From Carboxylicivirga mesophila (GTDB lineage Bacteria > Bacteroidota > Bacteroidia > Bacteroidales > Marinilabiliaceae): 64,000 nucleotides of DNA. This document shows positions 57,625 through 64,000 of the stretch, piece after piece. The stretch's first letter is position 1. Every line of letters begins with the position of its first letter. The notes below the pieces were generated by a model. It made no database searches. It was not told the origin of the DNA and saw only the letters and a list, made by a program, of their open reading frames with translations. The stretch spans positions 61,128-125,127 of the forward strand of contig NZ_JAGUCN010000020.1 of NCBI RefSeq assembly GCF_018271975.1, given 5' to 3'. Position numbers and translations under genes: made by a program.

Positions 57625-59154
57625 ATGAGCAAGAAAACGATTTTGATTATCCTTGATGGATGGGGATATGGAGACCATTCGAAATCAGATGGTATCTTCA
57701 CTGGTGAAACACCTTATTTCGATAGCTTGGTTAAGAACTATCCAAACTCCAAACTGCAAGCTTCGGGCGAGAACGTGGGTTTACCTGACGGACAGATGGG
57801 GAACAGCGAAGTGGGTCACTTAAACATTGGTGCCGGACGCGTTGTATATCAGGATTTAGTAAAGATTAACCGTGCTTGCGCAGACGGAAGTATTGCTCAA
57901 AACCCTGAAGTGGTTAAAGCCTACTCATATGCCAAGGAAAATGGCAAAAAGATTCACTTCTTAGGTTTGTTATCTAAAGGTGGTGTACACTCAAGCCAGG
58001 AGCACCTGTATAAACTGATAGATATTGCTAAAGAATATGGCATTGAAGAGCGCGCTTTCGTGCATGCTTTCATGGATGGCCGCGACACCGACCCTAAAAG
58101 TGGAAAAGGCTTTATGGCTGAGTTGCTTCAGCACATGGAAAAATCAGGTGGACAAGTAGCTTCTGTAATTGGTCGCTACTACGCCATGGACCGCGATAAG
58201 CGCTGGGAGCGTGTAAAAGAAGCATACGACCTGATGGTGAACGGAACAGGTAAAGCCACTACTGATATCATCGCAGCTATTGATGAATCATACGCCAATG
58301 GTGTAACCGATGAGTTTATCAAAGCGCTTAGCCACGTGGATGCTAACGGAAAACAAGTTGGTACTATCCAGGAAGGTGATGTAGTGGTATTCTTTAACTT
58401 CCGCAACGATCGTGCCCGCGAAATCACTCAGGTGTTAACACAGGAGGACATGCCTGCTGAAGGTATGAAAACCATTCCATTGCATTACTGCACCATGACG
58501 CCTTATGATGCAACTTTTAAAGGTATGCATATTTTATACGATAAGGATAATGTAAGCAATACCATTGGTGAGGTGGTTGCCAATAATGGCTTGAAACAAC
58601 TACGTATTGCCGAAACAGAAAAATATGCTCACGTAACGTTCTTCTTCTCAGGTGGTCGCGAGGCTGTATACGAAGGAGAAGACCGCATATTGGTGAATTC
58701 GCCAAAGGTAGCCACTTACGACCTGCAACCTGAAATGAGCGCCTACGAGGTAAAAGATAAGATCGTAGCTGAGCTAAATCAGAACAAATACGATTTCATC
58801 GCATTGAACTATGCCAATGGCGATATGGTTGGTCACACCGGTGACTACGATGCGATTATGAAAGCCGTTAAAGCGGTTGATGAGTGTTTGGAAGCAACCG
58901 TAGAAGCTGCTAAAGCCAATGGTTACGAAGCCATCATTATTGCCGACCACGGTAATGCTGATAACGCGATTAACGCTGATGGTTCGCCAAATACGGCTCA
59001 CTCATTAAACCCGGTTCCTTTTATTTGGGTAACCGAGCGTCAGGGTGATATCAAAGACGGTATTTTGGCCGATGTGGCACCTTCATTGCTTCGCCTGATG
59101 AACGTGGAGCAACCAGAAGAAATGACTGGTGAGTCACTGATTGAATTGAAGTAA
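57625..59154 (+). CDS. gpmI: 2,3-bisphosphoglycerate-independent phosphoglycerate mutase
   Basis: Interconverts 3- and 2-phosphoglycerate in glycolysis and gluconeogenesis, using two manganese ions. 509 residues, the usual length. N-terminal metal site ILDGWGYG, catalytic phospho-serine S61 in [15 protein letters not shown], then [23 protein letters not shown], and the C-terminal metal block [15 protein letters not shown] with [14 protein letters not shown]. The alkaline-phosphatase superfamily links it structurally to the sulfatases but not by function. It has its own promoter box and terminator. Confidence 0.98.
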   Translation: MSKKTILIILDGWGYGDHSKSDGIFTGETPYFDSLVKNYPNSKLQASGENVGLPDGQMGNSEVGHLNIGAGRVVYQDLVKINRACADGSIAQNPEVVKAYSYAKENGKKIHFLGLLSKGGVHSSQEHLYKLIDIAKEYGIEERAFVHAFMDGRDTDPKSGKGFMAELLQHMEKSGGQVASVIGRYYAMDRDKRWERVKEAYDLMVNGTGKATTDIIAAIDESYANGVTDEFIKALSHVDANGKQVGTIQEGDVVVFFNFRNDRAREITQVLTQEDMPAEGMKTIPLHYCTMTPYDATFKGMHILYDKDNVSNTIGEVVANNGLKQLRIAETEKYAHVTFFFSGGREAVYEGEDRILVNSPKVATYDLQPEMSAYEVKDKIVAELNQNKYDFIALNYANGDMVGHTGDYDAIMKAVKAVDECLEATVEAAKANGYEAIIIADHGNADNAINADGSPNTAHSLNPVPFIWVTERQGDIKDGILADVAPSLLRLMNVEQPEEMTGESLIELK

Positions 59155-59176
59155 GACTCAACAATTGATATAATAT

Positions 59177-59208
59177 AAAGGCAACTCGTAAAGGGTTGCC
59201 TTTCTTTT
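59177..59208 (+). terminator. Terminator of gpmI
   Basis: AAAGGCAAC (59177-59185) pairs with GTTGCCTTT (59195-59203), followed by CTTTTT. Confidence 0.88.
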
Positions 59209-59263
59209 TATCTATTTAGGCAAACAATAGGTGTTTAATCGTGTTTCATACAAAAATCGAGTA

Positions 59264-59929
59264 ATGAATCAGCACAAACGTAAGGAGCTTCAAGCCGTAA
59301 AGGTCATTAGCAATCAACTATTGGCAAAGGATGTTCATCATATTAAACTGGAGAAACCATTTTCATTCCTGGCCGGACAAGTAGTTGCCCTTGCCATGCA
59401 TCCCACTGATGAGCCCCGCCTCTACTCCATCGCCTCCGGAACCAACCAAACTTTCCTGGGCATTCTGTTCGATGTGAAGCCTGACGGTGAATTAACACCT
59501 CCATTATCAAAGGTGAAGCCCGGCGACACCCTTTACATATCAGCACCCTTTGGTAAGTTTTTATGCAAAGAGCAGCCCGCTACCTGGATAGCCACCGGCA
59601 CCGGCATCGCCCCTTTCATCTCGCTGGTTGAATCAGGGTTATCCAATAATATTACCTTGCTGCATGGCGCCCGCACCATCGATAAATTCTATTTCCAGGA
59701 TGAGCTTCAGGATAGACTTGGTGAAAACTACCTTAGATTTTGCACCACCGAATCGGGGCCACAGATAATGGAAGGCCGGTTGACCAGCTATTTGGAAAAT
59801 GCCACCAACCTGCCAACCAATAATAAATACTATCTTTGTGGTGGTTCGCAGATGGTGATTGATGTACGTGAAATACTGATTGCGAAAGGCGTTCCTTACG
59901 ACAATATTATAGCAGAAATTTATTTTTAG
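59264..59929 (+). CDS. Ferredoxin/flavodoxin-NADP reductase-like flavoprotein
   Basis: 221 residues from the ATG at 59264; an in-frame GTG at 59231 is unlikely. FAD-binding barrel with PRLYSIAS, NAD(P)-binding half with WIATGTGIAPFISL, YYLCGGSQMV and a C-terminal AEIYF whose last aromatic stacks on the flavin. This is the compact FNR form that exchanges electrons between NADPH and ferredoxin or flavodoxin. It could reduce the flavodoxin encoded at 4492-4980. The rlmN gene follows after 2 bases, and RlmN needs reducing power from such a chain. Confidence 0.87.
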   Translation: MNQHKRKELQAVKVISNQLLAKDVHHIKLEKPFSFLAGQVVALAMHPTDEPRLYSIASGTNQTFLGILFDVKPDGELTPPLSKVKPGDTLYISAPFGKFLCKEQPATWIATGTGIAPFISLVESGLSNNITLLHGARTIDKFYFQDELQDRLGENYLRFCTTESGPQIMEGRLTSYLENATNLPTNNKYYLCGGSQMVIDVREILIAKGVPYDNIIAEIYF

Positions 59930-59931
59930 AG

Positions 59932-60975
59932 ATGAGCAAAGAGGCACTATACGGTAAAACACTGAGTGAGTTAAAGGTTTGTGTGACAGAATTGGGTTTA
60001 CCCGCATTCACCTCCAAGCAAATAGCCGATTGGTTGTATAAAAAACATGCATCCTCGATTGAAGACATGACCAACCTGTCGAAAAAAGCCAGGCTTCAAC
60101 TAAGCGAAAACTATGAAGTGGGCTTAACGCCTCCTCAATCTTTTCAGGAGTCGGTGGATGGAACCAAAAAGTACCTGTTTCAGACCCATAGTCAGCAGTT
60201 TATTGAAGCGGCCTACCTGCCCGAGGAAAACAGAAATACCCTCTGCATCTCATCTCAGGTTGGCTGTAAAATGGGTTGCCTGTTCTGTATGACGGCTCGC
60301 CAGGGCTTTCAGAAAAACCTGAGCAGCAACGAAATACTCAATCAGATAGCCAGCCTGCCCGAGCGCGATACCTTAACCAATGTGGTGTACATGGGCATGG
60401 GCGAACCAATGGATAACATCGATAACGTACTGAAAAGCCTGGAAATAATCACTGCCGATTGGGGCTATGGTTGGAGCCCACGCCGCATCAACGTGTCCAC
60501 CATTGGAGTAGTGCCTGCCATGCGCCGTTTTATCGAAGAGTCCGAGGCTCACCTGGCCATCAGCCTGCACTCACCTTTCAACGAAGAGCGTAAGCAGTTG
60601 ATGCCCATTGAGAATGTTTATACAGCCGAAAAAGTGATTGAAGCATTGCGTGATTACGATTTTGGCCGTCAAAGACGTATATCATTTGAGTACATCATGT
60701 TTAAGGGCGTTAACGACTCACCTCAACATGTAAAAGGCCTGCTACAACTACTCAACGGAATAAAATGCCGTATTAACCTTATCCATTTTCACCCTATTCC
60801 TGACTCACCACTTAAAGGAAGTGACTATAAAACCATGGAGATGTTTCGCGATAAGCTTTCGCAGAAAGGGATTACCACCACCATCAGAAAATCGCGCGGT
60901 GAAGATATTTATGCCGCCTGCGGTTTATTATCAACCAAGAAACTGGTTCAGAAGGATACAGAACAAGACTACTAA
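59932..60975 (+). CDS. rlmN: 23S rRNA (adenine2503-C2)-methyltransferase
   Basis: 347 residues. Radical-SAM cluster cysteines C112, C116 and C119 (GCKMGCLFC), with the methyl-carrying and resolving Cys in the C-terminal AACGLLS block. Other signatures: VVYMGMGEPMDN, INVSTIGVVPAM, AISLHSPFNEERKQLMP and FEYIMFKGVNDS. It methylates A2503 of 23S rRNA and A37 of some tRNAs. Two bases separate it from the FNR-like gene, so the two are coupled; a flavodoxin reductase is a sensible partner for a radical-SAM enzyme. Confidence 0.97.
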   Translation: MSKEALYGKTLSELKVCVTELGLPAFTSKQIADWLYKKHASSIEDMTNLSKKARLQLSENYEVGLTPPQSFQESVDGTKKYLFQTHSQQFIEAAYLPEENRNTLCISSQVGCKMGCLFCMTARQGFQKNLSSNEILNQIASLPERDTLTNVVYMGMGEPMDNIDNVLKSLEIITADWGYGWSPRRINVSTIGVVPAMRRFIEESEAHLAISLHSPFNEERKQLMPIENVYTAEKVIEALRDYDFGRQRRISFEYIMFKGVNDSPQHVKGLLQLLNGIKCRINLIHFHPIPDSPLKGSDYKTMEMFRDKLSQKGITTTIRKSRGEDIYAACGLLSTKKLVQKDTEQDY

Positions 60976-61067
60976 CCTAAAGCATTTTCCTGCAAGCTAT
61001 TGACATTCATAATTAAGCTTTTTAGATTTATCAATAATTAAAATTCCAATAACCAAATCTAAAAAAA

Positions 61068-61388
61068 ATGCTTAAACTAATTTTGAACGGAACAGTCGGA
61101 AAAGATGCCGATGTAATAGACGTAGGCAACCGAAAAGCCATCAATTTCAATGTAGCCGTTTCAATGGACTACAAAAACACACAAGGTGAAAAAGTGGAAC
61201 GCACCGAATGGGTGAAAGCCGTGCTGTGGCGAAGTGAAAAACAAAGTATCAAAATTGCCGATTACTTAAAAAAAGGTCAAAAAGTATTGATAGAGGGTGT
61301 TCCCGGAAGCGAAGGCTACCAATCTAAAGATGGACACATCAAGGCATCATTGCACGTTAACGTCAAAGATATTGAACTCTTAAATTAA
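61068..61388 (+). CDS. ssb: Single-stranded DNA-binding protein, no C-terminal tail
   Basis: 106 residues forming one OB fold: LNGTVGKDADV, FNVAVSMDY, TEWVKAVLWR, YLKKGQKVLIEGVPG and the closing LHVNVKDIELL. Usual bacterial SSB is 150-180 residues with a disordered tail ending DDDIPF that recruits replication and repair proteins. Here the protein stops right after the OB fold. It may be a secondary SSB for natural competence or a plasmid-like function, with a full-length ssb elsewhere. The gene stands alone. Confidence 0.88.
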   Translation: MLKLILNGTVGKDADVIDVGNRKAINFNVAVSMDYKNTQGEKVERTEWVKAVLWRSEKQSIKIADYLKKGQKVLIEGVPGSEGYQSKDGHIKASLHVNVKDIELLN

Positions 61389-61402
61389 GTCATTAACGAA
61401 TC

Positions 61403-61438
61403 GCAAAGGTTGCACCCATTGGATTGTGCAGTCTTTGC
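61403..61438 (+). repeat. Imperfect hairpin after ssb
   Basis: GCAAAG and TGCAC (61403-61415) pair with GTGCA and CTTTGC (61426-61438), with internal GT/GT mismatches. No T run; a weak terminator or stability element. Confidence 0.45.
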
Positions 61439-61486
61439 TATTTAATGTTTCCAGCCCATTCATACCAGCTCTTTCATAAATCTTTG

Positions 61487-61494
61487 TATTTTTG
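61487..61494 (+). promoter_or_regulatory. -7 box of the lipoprotein gene
   Basis: TATTTTTG, exact TAnnTTTG, 20 bases before the ATG at 61515. Confidence 0.5.
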
Positions 61495-61514
61495 AATACA
61501 AAACAAATTGTGGT

Positions 61515-62318
61515 ATGAGGATCCTATCGTTTACATTATTTGTGGCCCTTTTATTCGCTTCGTGTGGCCCCAATAAGCAAGAACTGGCTAAAGCAAAATA
61601 TAACAGAGCAGAACAACTGTTTGCTGACAAGAATTTTAACGATGCCAAGCTGGAAATTGATTCGATTGCCGAACTCTATCCTGGACAAATTGAATATATC
61701 ACACGTGGCAACGATCTGTTACGTAAAATTACCATTGAAGAACAAAAGCAGAATAAAGTATTTTTAGACAGCATGCTTCAGACAAAACAAGCAGAGCTGG
61801 AACCATTAATGAAAAATTTTATTGAATCATCAGATTATGGCGCAAAGAAAATTCTCATACACAAACGCCAAAAGCCCGAAAATTCATACGGAAGAACCTA
61901 TTTAAGGGCGCACCTCGACCTGGATGGCAATTTCTATATCTCCAGCAGATACACTGGCACTGATAGAATATACCATGATCAGATAAAAGTATATTTCAGC
62001 GGTAACGAAGCACAAAGTGAAGTAGTTCCTGAGGATGGCTTCAACAACCGTCATTTTGAGGACGGCGAAAACCAATGGGAAGTCATTAATTTTAAAGATG
62101 GAAAGGATAATGGTGTCATTGACTTTATTGCACAAAATGCCAATCAATCAATTAAAGTGCAGTTCAGAGGCAAAAAATACTACTACATTGTGATGGAGAA
62201 ATTTGACAAGGAGGCCATACGCGATGGCTACGAAATTTCTTTCGTATTAAAAGAAATCAAACGAATTGAAGAAGAACTGAACAAAGTAAAAGCTGAACTA
62301 AATCGCTTAAATGCGTAA
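61515..62318 (+). CDS. Lipoprotein with coiled-coil C terminus, unknown function
   Basis: 267 residues; lipobox cysteine C17 (LLFASCGPN). A TPR-like helical pair (about 22-65: AKYNRAEQLFADKNFNDAKL) precedes a beta-rich middle (about 115-225). The last 30 residues form a charged coiled coil (RIEEELNKVKAELNRL). I do not recognise a named family. It is anchored in a membrane and possibly takes part in an envelope complex. It has its own promoter box and terminator. Confidence 0.7.
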   Translation: MRILSFTLFVALLFASCGPNKQELAKAKYNRAEQLFADKNFNDAKLEIDSIAELYPGQIEYITRGNDLLRKITIEEQKQNKVFLDSMLQTKQAELEPLMKNFIESSDYGAKKILIHKRQKPENSYGRTYLRAHLDLDGNFYISSRYTGTDRIYHDQIKVYFSGNEAQSEVVPEDGFNNRHFEDGENQWEVINFKDGKDNGVIDFIAQNANQSIKVQFRGKKYYYIVMEKFDKEAIRDGYEISFVLKEIKRIEEELNKVKAELNRLNA

Positions 62319-62338
62319 ATTAAGCATAAGATAACTAT

Positions 62339-62366
62339 ACTGCTGCAGTTAATTGCAGCAGTTTTT
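62339..62366 (+). terminator. Terminator of the lipoprotein gene
   Basis: ACTGCTGCA (62339-62347) pairs with TGCAGCAGT (62354-62362), followed by TTTT. Confidence 0.85.
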
Positions 62367-62535
62367 GCACACTCATACTGCAATTAATTCCCTAATTCAC
62401 AAGCGTTACAAATTACAAAAGCTACAATCCTATACTTTCACAATCATTTTTAGTCCTTTCATCAAAAAAGTAGGCCAAAAGGTATAAACCTTAATAACTT
62501 TAGCTAATTAGTTTTACTCACAAAACTACATTAGC

Positions 62536-64000
62536 ATGCAAACCACTACCCCATCTAGTAAGTTATTTAAAATAACTTGCTTAGCTTTTTTCGCCATATT
62601 ATTGCCAGCTTTGGCTGTTGGGCAAGATCCTGTTGCCAATGATGATGCTGCAACAGTAAATGAAGGTGCTGCCGTCACAATTGACCTAACTGACAATGAT
62701 ACGGATGCTGACGGAATTAATGTTACAACCGTATCATTAGGAGCTGCCACAAACGGCAGCCTCTTAAACAATAATGACGGAACTGTTACCTACACTCACG
62801 ACGGCTCTGAAACTACAAGTGACAGTTTTACCTATACGGTTAATGACAATACCGGAGCTACTTCAAATACCGCAACTGTTAACATTACGATTACACCTCA
62901 GAACGATCCGCCGGTAGCCAATAATGATGCGGCAACGGTGAACGAAGAGGCTTCGGTCATTATCGATCTGACGGTCAACGATACAGACGTGGATGGAACA
63001 GTGAATGATGGAACTATTGTAGTAAGCGCAGCTTCAAATGGCTCTATTACAAATAATAATGACGGAACGGTTACCTATACACACAACGGTTCGGAAACAA
63101 CCAGTGACAGCTTCACTTATACGGTTAACGACAATACCGGAGCTACTTCAAATACCGCCACAGTCAGCATTACCATTACGCCTCAGAACGATCCGCCGGT
63201 AGCCAACAATGATGCGGCCACTGTGAACGAAGGAGCTTCGGTTACCATTAACCTGACTGGCAACGATACAGATGCTGATGGCACCATTAACAATGCCTCT
63301 GTTTCTGTGGGAACGGCCACAAACGGAACCATAGTCAATAATGGCAACGGTACAGTAACCTACACACATGACGGTTCGGAAACAACCAGTGACAGCTTCA
63401 CCTATACGGTCAATGACAACAACGGAGCTACTTCAAATACCGCAACTGTCAACATCACCATTACGCCTCAAAACGATGCGCCGGTAGCCAACAATGATGC
63501 GGCCACAGTTAACGAAGGAGCTTCTGTTACCATTAACCTGACAGGCAACGATACAGATGCTGATGGTACCATTAACAACGCCTCTGTTTCTGTAGGAACT
63601 GCAGCCAATGGAACCATAGCCAATAATGGCAACGGCACAGTAACCTATACACACGACGGCTCTGAAACTACAAGTGACAGCTTCACTTATACCGTTAATG
63701 ACAACAACGGAGCTACTTCAAATACCGCAACTGTTAACATTACCATTACGCCTCAGAACGATCCGCCGGTAGCCAATAATGATGCAGCCACTGTGAATGA
63801 AGGGGCTTCGGTTACCATTAACCTGACAGGCAACGATACGGATGCAGATGGCACCATTAACAACGCCTCTGTTTCTGTAGGACCGGCCACAAACGGAACC
63901 ATTGTCAATAATGGCAACGGTACAGTAACCTATACACACGACGGCTCTGAAACTACATCCGACAGTTTCACTTATACCGTTAATGACAATACCGGAGCTA
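62536..64000 (+). CDS. Large Ig-like-repeat adhesin, 3' end outside window
   Basis: Open from the ATG at 62536 to the window edge (488 codons, no stop). A signal peptide (about 1-29, ending ALAVGQ) is followed by tandem Ig-like (Big_9/VCBS-like) domains of 95 residues. Each runs from PVANNDAATVNEG through a DTDADG calcium-binding-like turn to SDSFTYTVND and ATVNITITPQND. Four complete units and most of a fifth are present. Such proteins are long surface adhesins or exoproteins, often ending in a T9SS sorting domain; that end is not visible. Short reverse-strand open frames inside it are shadows that recur with the repeat. Confidence 0.93.
   Translation, partial: MQTTTPSSKLFKITCLAFFAILLPALAVGQDPVANDDAATVNEGAAVTIDLTDNDTDADGINVTTVSLGAATNGSLLNNNDGTVTYTHDGSETTSDSFTYTVNDNTGATSNTATVNITITPQNDPPVANNDAATVNEEASVIIDLTVNDTDVDGTVNDGTIVVSAASNGSITNNNDGTVTYTHNGSETTSDSFTYTVNDNTGATSNTATVSITITPQNDPPVANNDAATVNEGASVTINLTGNDTDADGTINNASVSVGTATNGTIVNNGNGTVTYTHDGSETTSDSFTYTVNDNNGATSNTATVNITITPQNDAPVANNDAATVNEGASVTINLTGNDTDADGTINNASVSVGTAANGTIANNGNGTVTYTHDGSETTSDSFTYTVNDNNGATSNTATVNITITPQNDPPVANNDAATVNEGASVTINLTGNDTDADGTINNASVSVGPATNGTIVNNGNGTVTYTHDGSETTSDSFTYTVNDNTGA
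62629..64000 (+). repeat. Tandem 285-bp repeats coding for Ig-like domains
   Basis: Unit starts are at 62629, 62911, 63196, 63481 and 63766. The first unit is 282 bp and the others exactly 285 bp, with the fifth cut by the window edge. Units 3, 4 and 5 are nearly identical at the DNA level, including third codon positions, which points to recent duplication or gene conversion. Confidence 0.95.

Noticed and set aside
63148..63939. Three similar 73-residue open frames on the minus strand (63148-63369, 63433-63654, 63718-63939)
   Set aside because: They are antisense to the Ig-like repeats and recur at exactly 285-bp spacing, so they are shadows of the tandem repeat rather than genes.
62629..64000. 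CRISPR-like tandem array
   Set aside because: The 285-bp units are contiguous, protein-coding and have no spacers.

Overview
The window comes from a Bacteroidota genome, most likely a marine polysaccharide degrader (the Marinilabiliales are a guess; nothing here fixes genus). The signs are a SusC/SusD pair, two FecI/FecR sigma/anti-sigma pairs, family-restricted proteins (DUF3667-, DUF3109- and DUF4494-like), AT-rich spacers, and several promoters of the Bacteroidota form TTTG-N18-20-TAnnTTTG. No insertion sequence, prophage or CRISPR array was seen.

Left part (1-17.8 kb). Two curlin-repeat (functional amyloid) genes sit at the left edge on the minus strand, the first cut by the window. A good sigma-54 promoter precedes them, and a sigma-54-dependent response regulator with its soluble histidine kinase lies just upstream, so the two-component pair probably controls the amyloid genes. 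Next come flavodoxin, an O-methyltransferase and an M16 protease, then two tRNA-Phe genes, a beta-barrel protein, and a tightly overlapping cobalamin cluster (cbiP-cobD-cbiB-cobT, minus strand). Three ordinary genes and a secreted GHL10/DUF187 glycosidase-like protein follow.

Middle (17.9-33.6 kb). A 1442-residue hybrid histidine kinase is followed by a LamG plus nuclease-fold lipoprotein. An ECF sigma/FecR pair follows whose third gene is an STN-domain protein with no TonB-receptor barrel. Then come an acyl-carrier-like protein lacking its serine, an Omp85-type barrel, a DUF4494 protein, a transaldolase-like enzyme, serine dehydratase, and an NfeD/stomatin pair.

Polysaccharide utilization locus (33.9-56.6 kb, plus strand). 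ECF sigma, FecR, SusC with an STN signalling domain, SusD, five Cys-type sulfatases, a Tat-exported GH109-like enzyme and a GH2 beta-galactosidase form a coherent system for a sulfated, probably galactose- and perhaps GalNAc-containing glycan. SusC/SusD would import oligosaccharides, the sulfatases desulfate them, and GH2 and GH109 trim them. Immediately downstream, with its own candidate promoter, is a three-gene redox unit: a NapC/NrfH-like tetraheme cytochrome fused to a SUMF1 (FGE-like) domain without the catalytic cysteines, a Tat-exported Gfo/Idh/MocA oxidoreductase lipoprotein, and a 70-residue protein with 11 cysteines. This unit is the strongest candidate for an undescribed system in the window.

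Right part (56.7-64 kb). A small secreted beta-sandwich protein, gpmI, an FNR-like reductase, rlmN, a tail-less SSB and a lipoprotein are followed by the start of a large secreted adhesin-like protein built of near-identical 285-bp (95-residue) Ig-like repeats, which runs off the right edge.
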